Positions 37,178 through 45,680 of a stretch of DNA of 64,000 nucleotides are shown here, one piece after another. Where the stretch lies: contig NZ_CP092104.1 of assembly GCF_016918765.2 (NCBI RefSeq), positions 186,001 through 250,000 of the forward strand. Reading direction: 5' to 3'. Source of the DNA: Flagellatimonas centrodinii. GTDB lineage: Bacteria; Pseudomonadota; Gammaproteobacteria; Nevskiales; Nevskiaceae. Below the pieces are notes generated by a model. That model ran no database searches and was not told the DNA's origin. It saw nothing but the letters and a program-made list of their open reading frames with translations. Both the position numbers and the translations under genes were made by a program. Numbering within the stretch: the first letter of the stretch is position 1; each line of letters begins with the position of its first letter.

Positions 37178-37744
37178 ATGAAACGGCCGGTCGTCACAGT
37201 GGCATTGCTGGGAATGCTGGACCCGGAGCGGCGGGTGGTGCTGTCGGCCATCACCACCCTGTCGGCCGCCAATGCCCTTCCCGCGGCGCTTGAATGGACC
37301 GAACCCGAAGATGCCGACGTCCTGGTGGTCGATATCGACCACGGTGAGACCGTCGACGTGGTCGACGCCCTGACCCAAGCCCGACCCCGTTCACTGGTGC
37401 GCTACTCGGCACAACGCGGCCCGCAGGTCGACGTGTCGCGCCCCATCCGGGTGCAGGGACTGCGCGACGCCCTGATACGGGCGGTGGACGACACCCTGGC
37501 ACGTCCACTGCCGGCGCCGGCTGAAACGCCCCCGGCCCTGGCCGGGTTCCGCTACCGCGGCGTCGCCCTGCTGCAGCGGGCCGGCGCTGCCATGGCCGAC
37601 ACCGGTGCCGGCTCCGCCCCCGGCGAGCAGCGGTATCGCGGCAAGCCGCTGGCGCCGGAAAGCAAAACGGCCAGCGACGCGACGTCGCTGGCCGTTCAGG
37701 AACCCGCCGGCGTGCGGCGGGTCTACCGCGGCAAGGTGTACTAG
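37178..37744 (+). CDS. Unrecognised protein with pseudo-receiver domain and YRG repeats
   Basis: 188 residues. The first 110 look like an alternating beta/alpha fold resembling a CheY receiver: TVALLGMLD, DVLVVDID with an Asp at the position of the phosphoacceptor strand, SLVRYSAQ, and a conserved-looking RPIRVQGLRDAL helix. However, the N-terminal acidic pair and the Lys are missing. After a Pro/Ala linker come three short repeats, FRYRGVAL, QRYRGKPL and VYRGKVY, separated by about 40 and 40 residues and reminiscent of DUF4278. No membrane segment or signal. Function unknown; it may be a degenerate signalling module with a repeat tail. The stop overlaps the convergent MAPEG gene in CTAG. Confidence 0.65.
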   Translation: MKRPVVTVALLGMLDPERRVVLSAITTLSAANALPAALEWTEPEDADVLVVDIDHGETVDVVDALTQARPRSLVRYSAQRGPQVDVSRPIRVQGLRDALIRAVDDTLARPLPAPAETPPALAGFRYRGVALLQRAGAAMADTGAGSAPGEQRYRGKPLAPESKTASDATSLAVQEPAGVRRVYRGKVY

Positions 37745-38154
37745 ACGCCGAGGCCCAGCAGGCCGCAGGCGATGTACAGCATCAGCAGCACCTGGACGAT
37801 GAAGAACGTCGCACGCGCCAGCACCAGCGGGAAGCTGGTGCCCACCAGATGCACCGCAACCTGACCGACACGGGCATACAGGATGAAGGCGGCAACACTG
37901 TCGGCGACAGCCGTCTGCCCCATGGCAACCGCCACCAGCACGATGGCGGCGAACGGCGGCAGCCCTTCGAGACAGTTGAGGTGAGCGTGCTGGGCGCGGA
38001 TCAGGAAGCCGGAATCGGCGACCGCATTGCCGCGGGTCCAGGCGTCAGCCTTGCGCTTGCCGAGCAGTACCAGCGGCACCCGCGGCAGCGCATAGGCCAG
38101 CGACAGAATCAGTGTAAGTGAGGCAAACCAGACTACCGCGGTCAGTGCCGTCAT
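37741..38154 (-). CDS. MAPEG family membrane protein
   Basis: 137 residues with four hydrophobic helices and the MAPEG signature RAQHAHLNCLEGLPPF in the second. Family members conjugate glutathione to lipid or xenobiotic substrates, and bacterial members are mostly uncharacterised. GST-fold genes lie 2-4 kb away, which supports a glutathione link by inference. It overlaps the YRG-repeat gene by 4 bp. Confidence 0.85.
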   Translation of the reverse strand: MTALTAVVWFASLTLILSLAYALPRVPLVLLGKRKADAWTRGNAVADSGFLIRAQHAHLNCLEGLPPFAAIVLVAVAMGQTAVADSVAAFILYARVGQVAVHLVGTSFPLVLARATFFIVQVLLMLYIACGLLGLGV

Positions 38155-38206
38155 TGTGTTATCCCCCAGGATTGTGATTGGAGGCCATAAGGTAGCACCG
38201 ACGGAA

Positions 38207-38235
38207 CAAAGTGCGTAGTTGTTCCTCGCACTTTG
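38207..38235. promoter_or_regulatory. 9-bp inverted repeat between P450 and MAPEG genes
   Basis: CAAAGTGCG and CGCACTTTG with an 11-base spacer. It begins 12 bp after the P450 stop and about 53 bp before the MAPEG start. There is no clear T-run, so it may be a weak P450 terminator or an operator for the MAPEG gene. Confidence 0.4.
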
Positions 38236-38247
38236 CCCGCTGATGGC

Positions 38248-39624
38248 TCAGTTGCGGTAACCCTTCACCCGCACCTTGAAGCTGGTGGCCGGCCCGGGCG
38301 TCGGTGCCGTCTTGGTTTTCAGCTCATAGCCCGGCGGATCGAGCTCCAGATCCAGCTTGTGGAACAGGCGCGCCATCGATAGCGCGATCTGCACCTCCGC
38401 CAGGCTCTTGCCGAGGCAGGTGTGCGGCCCGCGGCCGTAGGGCGAGTAGGCGCCAGGCTTGAGGTGCTCCGCGCGGCCCTTGGCGTAGCGGTCGATGTCG
38501 AACTTGAACGGCTCGGGATAGCACTCTTCCATGAAGTGCGGCACCGAGGTGCCGACGTAGATCATCTCGCCCTCGCGCACCTGGCAGCCCTCGAACACGA
38601 AGTCCTTGGTGGCGGTGCGCATCTGCGCCACCGCGATCGGGTACAGGCGCATGGTCTCCATGATCGCCCCCTGCAGCGAGGGGATGCGCTGCATCAGATG
38701 GTCTTCGCTGATCTCGCCGTCGGCAAACAGAGCGTCCACCTCGGCCAGCACCCGCTGCTTCACTTCGGGGTGCTTGAGCACGGTGTAGACGATGGCGGAG
38801 GTGGTGTTGGCAACCGTGTCCAGCCCAGCCACGTAGGGGCCGGTAATGGTCACGATGAGATCGCTTTCCGGCATCACCTCGGGGTGCTTGACGTGCGCCT
38901 CCATGATGTCGTCGATGAGGTTTTTCTCGTCGTCGGGGCGTTCACCGCTTTCGTTGTAGCGCTTGCGCCAGTCATCGATCATCGACTGACCCAGCTCGAT
39001 GACCCGTGCCTTGGCCTTCTTGTATTCCGGGCGCTGCAGCAGGATCTTCGGCCGTTGCCGGGTCACCAGAACGTTGAGGATGTAGAGAATGGCGGTGCGA
39101 ATGTCGCTGACGTATTCCAGCGGCGCGGCGCCGGTAAGGATGCTGCCCAGCTGATCGGTAACCATGTACTGCATGGCCGGCAGCACGAACACCGACTCGC
39201 CGACTGGCCAATCGCGCTCGAAGCAACGATCGGTGATGCGGACCAGCTCGTTGTAGCGCCCCTTGATCGATTCCTTGGAGTAGCCCCGACGCATGACGTC
39301 GCGCAACTCCTTGTGGCTCTCACCATCTTCGCCGGTGAGAATGCGCTTGGCGCCGTATTCGTTCACCAGGCCTTCCCAGAACTCCTTCGATCGGAGGCTG
39401 TCACGACCCTCGCGGGTACCCATGAAGGTGGCCGCCTCGATGCCGCTGATCACCGTGTAGGACTTGCCCAGCACCGAAATCTTGCAGACCGGCCCGTACT
39501 TGCGATAGCAATTGACGAAGAACTGGGTCGGGTCACGCGCCATTTCCAGCGTGTTGCCCAACAGTGGCAGACCGCGAACGCGGGGGGGTTCCTTGGCGGG
39601 GGGCGCTTCGATGACAGCACTCAT
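38248..39624 (-). CDS. Cytochrome P450
   Basis: 458-residue soluble heme monooxygenase. Heme-ligand Cys403 lies in SPYGRGPHTCLGKSLAE (Tyr replaces the usual Phe), the ExxR pair is ETMR near residue 322, and the I-helix reads VAGLDTVANT. There is no N-terminal membrane anchor. The start at 39624 (MSAVIEAPP) removes an unlikely in-frame extension; the ribosome site is weak. Substrate unknown: fatty acid or terpenoid hydroxylation is typical of such P450s. No ferredoxin or reductase is adjacent, so electron partners must come from elsewhere. Confidence 0.92.
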   Translation of the reverse strand: MSAVIEAPPAKEPPRVRGLPLLGNTLEMARDPTQFFVNCYRKYGPVCKISVLGKSYTVISGIEAATFMGTREGRDSLRSKEFWEGLVNEYGAKRILTGEDGESHKELRDVMRRGYSKESIKGRYNELVRITDRCFERDWPVGESVFVLPAMQYMVTDQLGSILTGAAPLEYVSDIRTAILYILNVLVTRQRPKILLQRPEYKKAKARVIELGQSMIDDWRKRYNESGERPDDEKNLIDDIMEAHVKHPEVMPESDLIVTITGPYVAGLDTVANTTSAIVYTVLKHPEVKQRVLAEVDALFADGEISEDHLMQRIPSLQGAIMETMRLYPIAVAQMRTATKDFVFEGCQVREGEMIYVGTSVPHFMEECYPEPFKFDIDRYAKGRAEHLKPGAYSPYGRGPHTCLGKSLAEVQIALSMARLFHKLDLELDPPGYELKTKTAPTPGPATSFKVRVKGYRN

Positions 39625-39803
39625 GATGTGACAGACCCTTGGCAGGCAAACCGGTGATCGCCGGAGCATAGCGGCCTGCTGGCCCGACAAACTCATGCAA
39701 TCGGGCGAGATCGCAGTATTCAGCTCGAGCGCTACACTGCGCCACCGAAGCTGCCGACAGTCGCCGGGCAGCCCCTGAAGAATGCTGCGAGAACCCCCTA
39801 TTC

Positions 39804-40442
39804 ATGACAGTCTCCCTTGGCCCCCGCGTACCCCGCCGTGGCAACGCGTTTTCGCGCTGGCTCGCCGGCAGCGTGCTGCGGCTGGCCGGCTGGCAGATCG
39901 AGGGCGAGATTCCCGACCTGCCCAAGCTGGTGCTGATCGGGGCACCGCATACCACCAATCTCGACGGCTTCTTCGGCATCGCCACCCTCATTGCGCTGGG
40001 GCTTGATGCCACCACCATGATCAAGGACAGCGCGTTCCGAGGCCCGCTGGGCGTGTTCCTGCGCTGGGCCGGGGCGATTCCGGTATTCCGCAGCCAGGCC
40101 CGCGGCGTCGTCGAGCAGAGTATCGATGCCTTTCGCAGCCGGCCGCGCATGGTGCTGCTGATCGCGCCGGAAGGCACCCGCAAGGCTGCCGGTGACTGGA
40201 AACGGGGTTTCCACCATATCGCGCGGGCCGCCGGCGTCCCTATCGTGCCGGCGGCCATCAACTACCGCAGCCGACGCATTCTGTTGGGACCACCACTGAC
40301 CCCCGGGCTCGATCTCGAACAGGATCTCGAACAGCTCTGGACATTCTTCGCCCGCGAGGGGTATCCCCACCACAGCGGGCGGTTGTCGCGCCCGCTGGCA
40401 GAGCGGATGGGCCTGCCGTGGCAGGATGGCCGCGACAACTGA
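39804..40442 (+). CDS. 1-acylglycerol-3-phosphate-type acyltransferase
   Basis: 212-residue PlsC-superfamily enzyme: HX4D motif APHTTNLDGF (His49, Asp54), then IPVFRSQARG and IAPEGTRKA. It lacks long hydrophobic segments apart from the first 30 residues, as in short bacterial LPLATs. It probably acylates a lysophospholipid or glycerol phosphate derivative. Divergent from the P450 across 179 bp, in which I see no confident promoter. Confidence 0.86.
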   Translation: MTVSLGPRVPRRGNAFSRWLAGSVLRLAGWQIEGEIPDLPKLVLIGAPHTTNLDGFFGIATLIALGLDATTMIKDSAFRGPLGVFLRWAGAIPVFRSQARGVVEQSIDAFRSRPRMVLLIAPEGTRKAAGDWKRGFHHIARAAGVPIVPAAINYRSRRILLGPPLTPGLDLEQDLEQLWTFFAREGYPHHSGRLSRPLAERMGLPWQDGRDN

Positions 40443-40494
40443 CGCCGGCATCAACGCTGACGTACCCTCTTTCTCCCCTTACCGTGAGACCCGC

Positions 40495-41268
40495 ATGAGT
40501 ACCCAGGTCGACGCTGCCCTCAACCTGATTGCCGGCACCCTGCGCGGCTGGCGTGGCGCTGCCAGCTTCGCCCCGGCGCGGCAGTCCCCCGAACAACCAC
40601 TCAAGCTCTACGACATCGAGGCCTGCCCCTACTGCCGACTGGTGCGGGAAGTGCTGTCGGAGCTCGACCTCGACGTCATGATCCTGCCCTGCCCCAAGGG
40701 TGGCAGTCGCTATCGCGACGAGGCCACTGCACTGGCGGGCCGCGCGCAGTTCCCGCTGCTGGTGGACGACAACACCGGCGCGGTGCTGCTCGAGAGCGCC
40801 GACATCATCGCCTACCTCGGCAAGACCTACGGCCGCGGTGCACGCCGCAGCAGCCCGGTGCGTCGGGGCTTCGATGTCTCGACCGCGCAGCTGGCCTCAG
40901 CGCTGCAGTGGCGCCCGGGCGGCTTGCGCGGGATGACTGCAGAACCGGCGGCCGTGCCGGATCAGCCCCTGATCCTGTTCAGTTTTGAAGCCAGTCCCTA
41001 TTCCAAACCGGTCCGCGCGCGCCTCTGTGAACTGCAGCTGCCCTACCTACTGCGCAACACCGCCAAGGGCACCTGGACCGACATGGGACCGCCGCTGTTC
41101 CGCGACCGCCTGTTCAAGGCGCCGCAAGGCACCACCCGCAATCGCCGCTGGCTGGCCGAACACACCGGCCAGGTCCAGGTGCCCTACCTGATCGATCCCA
41201 ACACCGGCGCGGCGATGTATGAAAGCCAGGCCATCCTCGACTATCTCAACCAGACCTACGCGCGCTGA
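40495..41268 (+). CDS. Tandem GST-N (thioredoxin-fold) domain protein
   Basis: 257 residues consisting of two glutaredoxin-like GST-N domains in a row. The first carries a redox pair CPYC (IEACPYCRLV) and ends IIAYLGKTYGR. The second has SPYS in the same place and ends ILDYLNQTYAR. There is no GST C-terminal helical domain. Domain one could be a redox-active glutaredoxin-like thiol, while domain two has lost both cysteines and may bind glutathione only. The ATG at 40495 is used; the in-frame region upstream overlaps the acyltransferase gene. Confidence 0.85.
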   Translation: MSTQVDAALNLIAGTLRGWRGAASFAPARQSPEQPLKLYDIEACPYCRLVREVLSELDLDVMILPCPKGGSRYRDEATALAGRAQFPLLVDDNTGAVLLESADIIAYLGKTYGRGARRSSPVRRGFDVSTAQLASALQWRPGGLRGMTAEPAAVPDQPLILFSFEASPYSKPVRARLCELQLPYLLRNTAKGTWTDMGPPLFRDRLFKAPQGTTRNRRWLAEHTGQVQVPYLIDPNTGAAMYESQAILDYLNQTYAR

Positions 41269-41290
41269 TGCGCTTTCCAGGAGTATTTGC

Positions 41291-41659
41291 ATGATTGGCT
41301 ACACCGTCCTCGGTACCAACGATCTTCCCCGCGCCGTCGGCTTCTATGACGCCCTGTTGGCAGAATTCGGCGCCAAACGGGCGATGGACCTGCCCCGCGG
41401 TCATATCTGGGCCACCGGCCCCGGCAAGCCCATGTTCGGGGTCATGACCCCGTTCGACGGCGGTACCGCGACCGCCGGTAACGGCACCATGGTGGCCCTG
41501 CCGGCGGCCGACCGCAGCCAGGTCGACCGGGTTCACGCCCGTGCCCTGGAACTCGGCGCAACCTGCGAAGGGCAGCCCGGCGAACGGATGCCCGGCTTCT
41601 ACGGCGCCTACTTCCGCGACCCCGACGGCAACAAGCTCGCCTGTTTCATCATGGGGTGA
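41291..41659 (+). CDS. VOC (glyoxalase-like) family protein
   Basis: 122-residue vicinal-oxygen-chelate fold protein. It starts MIGYTVLGTNDLPRAVGFYDALLAEFG and ends with YGAYFRDPDGNKLACF, the paired beta-alpha-beta motif with the metal-ligand Glu position replaced by hydrophobic residues. This suggests a binding or non-classical role. AGGAG lies 10 bases before the ATG. Its stop overlaps the YcgL gene start. Confidence 0.85.
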   Translation: MIGYTVLGTNDLPRAVGFYDALLAEFGAKRAMDLPRGHIWATGPGKPMFGVMTPFDGGTATAGNGTMVALPAADRSQVDRVHARALELGATCEGQPGERMPGFYGAYFRDPDGNKLACFIMG

Positions 41660-41937
41660 TGTCGGACGACGCCCCCCGCTGTCGCGTCTATCGCTGCAGC
41701 CGACAGCCCGAGATGTATCTCTATCTCCGGCAGGACCTCACGGATGAGACCCTGCCGGAGACGCTGCGTGCCCGGGTGGGCCAGCTGACCGAAGTGATGA
41801 CCCTGACACTGACACCGGAGCGGCGCCTGGCGCGGGTCGATCCGGCGCGGCTGCGCGCCGCCCTGGCTGCGCCCGGCTACTACCTGCAGCTGCCGCCGGG
41901 GGGGATCGTCGCCACCCGGCTTTACGCCGGTGACTGA
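41659..41937 (+). CDS. YcgL domain-containing protein
   Basis: 92 residues matching the YcgL fold: CRVYRCSRQPEMYLYLRQD and GYYLQLPPGGI are its conserved stretches. Its function is unknown; members are small cytosolic proteins found across gammaproteobacteria. The ATG at 41659 overlaps the TGA of the VOC gene; an in-frame GTG at 41656 is an alternative. Confidence 0.88.
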   Translation: MSDDAPRCRVYRCSRQPEMYLYLRQDLTDETLPETLRARVGQLTEVMTLTLTPERRLARVDPARLRAALAAPGYYLQLPPGGIVATRLYAGD

Positions 41938-42005
41938 CGCCACTGCCTCACGCTGACGGCCGCCGAGGGTATTCTTGGAGTCTTCCCGACACCGGCACCG
42001 CACTC

Positions 42006-42671
42006 ATGATCGTCGTCCATCACCTTGAACACTCGCGTTCGCAACGCGTCCTCTGGCTGCTTGAAGAGCTCGGCGTCGACTATGAGGTGAAGCGCTACGC
42101 CCGCCACCCGAAGACCATGCTGGCGCCACCGGAACTCAAGGCCGTGCATCCCCTTGGCAAGTCGCCGGTAATCACCGACGGCGACGCCACCGTGGCCGAG
42201 ACCGGAGCGATCATCGAGTACCTGATCGACGCTCACGACAGCGCCGGGGCACTGCGGCCTGCGGCGGGATCCGCAGCCTTCGCCGACTATCGCTACTGGC
42301 TCCACTACGGCGAAGGCTCATTGATGCCGCTGCTGGTGATGAAACTGATCTTCGGCAGCATTCCGCCGAAGACCCCCGCCCTGATCCGGCCGATCGCGAA
42401 AGCCATCGTCGGCACGGTGGGCAAGCAGTTCCTCGACCCCAACCTGGGCACCCACCTCGGTTTTATCGAGAACACGCTGCAGGGGCGCCAGTGGTTCGCG
42501 GGCGACCAGCTCAGTGGCGCCGACATTCTGATGAGTTTTCCGCTCGAAGCCGCAGGCACCCGCGCCGGCGGCAGCTATCCGGCCATCCGCGCCTATGTCG
42601 AACGGCTGCAGTCGCGCCCCGCCTATCGCAAGGCGCTGGAGCGCGGTGGCCCCTACCGCCTGCTGGGCTGA
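42006..42671 (+). CDS. Glutathione S-transferase
   Basis: 221 residues, full GST. The N-terminal thioredoxin fold (VHHLEHSRSQRVLWLLEELGVDY) carries the cis-Pro in GKSPVITDGD and the GSH-gamma-Glu contact ETGAIIEYL. The C-terminal helical domain has the N-capping box LSGADILMSF. The active residue is probably Ser10 or a neighbouring residue (HSRS), as in beta/theta-like GSTs. Substrate unknown. Confidence 0.9.
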   Translation: MIVVHHLEHSRSQRVLWLLEELGVDYEVKRYARHPKTMLAPPELKAVHPLGKSPVITDGDATVAETGAIIEYLIDAHDSAGALRPAAGSAAFADYRYWLHYGEGSLMPLLVMKLIFGSIPPKTPALIRPIAKAIVGTVGKQFLDPNLGTHLGFIENTLQGRQWFAGDQLSGADILMSFPLEAAGTRAGGSYPAIRAYVERLQSRPAYRKALERGGPYRLLG

Positions 42672-42674
42672 GCG

Positions 42675-43610
42675 TTGGCGCCCGTCTTCGCCCCACCCGC
42701 GGAGCTTCGGCACGTCGAAGCCAACGGTTTGCGCCTGGCCTGGGACAGCTTCGGCAACCCCGCCGATCCGGCTGTGCTGTTGATCATGGGCCTGTCCTGC
42801 CAACTGGTGCACTGGCCTCGCAGCCTGTGCCAGCAGCTGGCCGATGCCGGGCTCTATGTCGTGCGATTCGACAATCGGGACATGGGCGCTTCGACCCGGC
42901 TCAGCGAGGCGGGCACGCCCGATATCGTCCGCACCTATTTGCGCAGCCGCCTCGGCCTGCGAGTACAGGTGCCTTACCGGCTCGACGACCTGGCCAACGA
43001 CACCCTCGGCCTGATGGATGCCCTGCAGTTGCAGGACGCGCATGTGGTCGGCCTGTCGATGGGCGGCATGGTGGCGCAGATCATGGCGGCCCGGGCGCCG
43101 CAGCGTGTCCGCGCGCTCACGCTGATGATGACCACCAGCGGCGCCCGCGGCGTGCCGGGCCCCAGCCTGCGCATTCGTCGACGGATGATTCAACGTCCGG
43201 CCGGCCGTGACCGCGACAGCCTGATTGCCCACAGCATGGCAACCTGGCGCGTGATTGGCAGCCCCGCCTATCCGGCACCGGAGCCCGAGTTGCGCTCGAT
43301 GGTCGAGACCGCCTTCGAGCGCGGCTTTCATGCCGCGGGCAGCCTGCGACAGATGGCCGCCATCGTCGCCTCAGGCAGCCGCGCCAGCTTGCTGCCGAAG
43401 ATCGCCGCGCCAACCCAGGTGCTGCACGGCGAGGCCGACCCGCTGGTGCCGCTGGCGGCCGGCCATGATCTGGCACGCCGTATCCCCGGGGCCAGGCTGA
43501 TCACCTTCCCGGGCATGGGACATGACTTGCCCAGCCCCCTTCTGCCGACCATCGCCAACCGATTGATCGCCCACGACCCGGCCCTGGCGCCGGTCGCCAA
43601 TGCCGCCTGA
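42675..43610 (+). CDS. Alpha/beta hydrolase
   Basis: 311 residues. Nucleophile Ser128 in VVGLSMGGMVAQ, acid in HGEADPLVP and His in GMGHDLPSP give a complete triad. The oxyanion motif is LLIMGLSCQLVHW, and FDNRDMGAST is typical of the family. The only plausible start is TTG at 42675, 3 bp after the GST stop, without a strong ribosome site; translation may be coupled. Possibly an esterase or lipase. Confidence 0.83.
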   Translation: MAPVFAPPAELRHVEANGLRLAWDSFGNPADPAVLLIMGLSCQLVHWPRSLCQQLADAGLYVVRFDNRDMGASTRLSEAGTPDIVRTYLRSRLGLRVQVPYRLDDLANDTLGLMDALQLQDAHVVGLSMGGMVAQIMAARAPQRVRALTLMMTTSGARGVPGPSLRIRRRMIQRPAGRDRDSLIAHSMATWRVIGSPAYPAPEPELRSMVETAFERGFHAAGSLRQMAAIVASGSRASLLPKIAAPTQVLHGEADPLVPLAAGHDLARRIPGARLITFPGMGHDLPSPLLPTIANRLIAHDPALAPVANAA

Positions 43611-43623
43611 CCCGGAGCTCCGC

Positions 43624-44514
43624 ATGCCACGCCCCACCGACCTCCATTTCACCAGCCAGGGCCTGCGCTGCGCCGGCACCCTGATGCGCCCACCGAGGGT
43701 CAAACGCCCCCCGCTGATCATCATGGCGCACGGTTTCGCCGCCGAGCGCGGCTTCCGGTTGCCGGCCTTCGCCGAGCGTTTCGTCGCCATCGGATTCGCA
43801 GTGTTCCTGTTCGACTACCGCAACTTTGGCGGCAGTGAGGGCGAGCCCCGTCACTGGGTCGATCCCTGGCGCCACCATGAAGACTGGCGGGCGGCGCTCG
43901 CCTTCATGCAGGCACGCGATGACATCGACCGCGAGCGCATCGTACTGTGGGGCTCGTCATTCTCCGGCGGCCACGTCTTGCAGATCGCGTCGGAACGCCC
44001 GCGCATCGCGGCGGTCATCAGCCAGGTGCCCCATGTCGACGGCCTTGCCACGCTGCGGCAGATGCCACTGAAACAGGTCATCAAGGGCACGGTGGCCGGC
44101 GTTCGCGACACCCTCGGCCGCCTCGTCGGACGCCCCCACTATGTGCCGGTGGTCGGGCGCCCCGGCAGTTTTGCCGCCATGACCACGCCGGAAACCTACG
44201 ACGGCTGGTTTGCCATCGTCCCCGAGGACAGCCAGTGGCAGAACCGCGTCCTCGGTCGCGCCTTCCTCGGAGTACCGCTGTATAGCCCGATCCGTCGCGC
44301 ACACCGGATCGAGGTTCCGACGCTGATCATCGCCGGCAGCGACGACAGCATTACGCCACCGGCATCCGCGCGAAAGGCCGCCGCGAAAATTCCGGATGCA
44401 GAATTTCACTGCCTGTCGACCAATCACTTCCAGCCCTACGTCGGCGAAGCGTTCGAGGTCAATATCGACCTGCAGCTCGACTTTCTGCAGCGGCGGGTGT
44501 TGAAAACACCATGA
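43624..44514 (+). CDS. Alpha/beta hydrolase (S15/dienelactone-hydrolase-like)
   Basis: 296 residues. The nucleophile is Ser114 in WGSSFSGGHVL, the acid is in GSDDSITPP and the His in STNHFQPY. LIIMAHGFAAERGF is the oxyanion region and FDYRNFGGSEGEPRH is typical. GGAG precedes the ATG at 43624. Its stop overlaps the SDR start (ATGA), so this hydrolase and the SDR are probably made together. Confidence 0.85.
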   Translation: MPRPTDLHFTSQGLRCAGTLMRPPRVKRPPLIIMAHGFAAERGFRLPAFAERFVAIGFAVFLFDYRNFGGSEGEPRHWVDPWRHHEDWRAALAFMQARDDIDRERIVLWGSSFSGGHVLQIASERPRIAAVISQVPHVDGLATLRQMPLKQVIKGTVAGVRDTLGRLVGRPHYVPVVGRPGSFAAMTTPETYDGWFAIVPEDSQWQNRVLGRAFLGVPLYSPIRRAHRIEVPTLIIAGSDDSITPPASARKAAAKIPDAEFHCLSTNHFQPYVGEAFEVNIDLQLDFLQRRVLKTP

Positions 44515-45275
44515 GCCATCGTCGTGTGTTCATCAGCGGTGGCGGCGCCGGCATCGGCCGTGCCGCCGCCCGGCAGTTCGCCCAGGCTGGCTGGCGTGTC
44601 GGCATCGGCGACGTCGACGCCGAAGGGCTGGCCGAAACCCGTCGCCTGATCGGCGATCACTGTGACACCTTCGCCCTTGATGTGACCCAGCCCGACCAAT
44701 GGCAGGCCGCGCTGTCGACCTTCTGCGGCGACCAGGGTCTCGACCTGCTGGTGAACAATGCGGGGGTGCTCAGCGCCGGTCGCTTCGAAACCATTCCGCT
44801 GAACGCGCACAAACGGATCGTCGACATCAATGTCACCGGCGTCATCAACGGCTGCCACTGTGCACTGCCGTGGTTGCGCAAGGCGCCGGCCGGGCGGGTG
44901 ATCAACCTGGCCTCCGCCTCCGCCATCTACGGCCAGCCCGACATTGCCACCTATTCCGCCAGCAAGTTTGCGGTGCGCGGCCTCACCGAGGCACTGGCCA
45001 TCGAGTGGGCCGCCCACGGTATCCAGGTCAGCAGTCTGTGGCCGATCTTCGTGCGCACCGCCATGGTCGACAACGCCCCCGAGATGCGCGCCACCCGCAA
45101 GCTGGGGGTGCATCTCGGCCCCGACGACGTGGCGGCGGTGATCCTGCGTACCGCCACCACCAAACGGCCGCCGGTACATATCCCGGTGGGCCCGCAGGTC
45201 GGACTGCTGCGCGTCGCCATCGGCTGGATCCCGGATCGCCTCGCCGCCAGGCTGGTCGCCTATTTCGCTGCCTAG
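44511..45275 (+). CDS. Short-chain dehydrogenase/reductase
   Basis: 254-residue Rossmann-fold oxidoreductase. The nucleotide loop SGGGAGIGRAAA, NNAG, the catalytic Ser135 and Tyr148-x3-Lys152 (YSASK) are present. An Asp after beta-2 (GDVDAEG) suggests NAD rather than NADP. The C terminus carries an extra hydrophobic helix. The substrate may be a lipid alcohol, judging from the neighbouring hydrolases and acyltransferase. After it a 517-bp repeat-rich gap begins. Confidence 0.9.
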   Translation: MSHRRVFISGGGAGIGRAAARQFAQAGWRVGIGDVDAEGLAETRRLIGDHCDTFALDVTQPDQWQAALSTFCGDQGLDLLVNNAGVLSAGRFETIPLNAHKRIVDINVTGVINGCHCALPWLRKAPAGRVINLASASAIYGQPDIATYSASKFAVRGLTEALAIEWAAHGIQVSSLWPIFVRTAMVDNAPEMRATRKLGVHLGPDDVAAVILRTATTKRPPVHIPVGPQVGLLRVAIGWIPDRLAARLVAYFAA

Positions 45276-45328
45276 GGTCCGTCGCGTTGGGCGCGCGACT
45301 CGAGACACGTGGTCGACAACGAAAACGA

Positions 45329-45426
45329 TGTCATTGCGAGCCAGCGCAGCAGGCGTGGCAATCTCGCCCGCCCGGCACTGCCCTTGGCGACGAGATCGCC
45401 GCGGGGCTACGCCCCTCGCGATGACA
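45329..45426. repeat. REP-like element, complete copy
   Basis: About 98 bp with inverted ends TGTCATTGCGAG and CTCGCGATGACA. Inner inverted parts are GGCAATCTCG and CGAGATCGCC. Internal hairpin arms resemble those of mobile REP/REPIN elements moved by RAYT transposases. No RAYT gene lies in the window. Related copies are at 45438 and 56022. Confidence 0.8.
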
Positions 45427-45437
45427 GCCCTTTTCCT

Positions 45438-45478
45438 TGTCATTGCGAGCCTGCGCAGCGGGCGTGGCAATCTTGGCC
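45438..45478. repeat. REP-like element, left half only
   Basis: TGTCATTGCGAGCCTGCGCA followed by GCGGGCGTGGCAATCTTGG matches the left half of the element at 45329. No right half is found downstream. Confidence 0.7.
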
Positions 45479-45579
45479 GCTCGGCAGGACCTTCAGGCGG
45501 ACGCGCGGCGCGGCGATTCGGGTAGTGCCGCCAATGGGCCTTGGGTTGTGCTGCTAATGCACCTTGGTGCTGGCCATCC

Positions 45580-45680
45580 TGGCGAACCGTCATCTTGCTA
45601 ATCCACTCCGGCCCAGCCATCCATGGCTGGTCGTTCACCCCGCCCGCGAGCAGTGCTCGCAACAACGGCTGGGTTCACCC
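45580..45680. repeat. 101-bp tandem repeat, copy A
   Basis: Starts TGGCGAACCGTCATC. It carries the palindrome CCAGCCATCCATGGCTGG (45613-45630) and a hairpin GCGAGC-AGT-GCTCGC (45646-45660). It is nearly identical to copy B over the first 80 bases. Confidence 0.85.

Noticed and set aside
44436-45665. Minus-strand open frame over the SDR and the repeat gap
   Set aside because: Mostly antisense to the SDR gene and continues into REP-like repeats; no domain.
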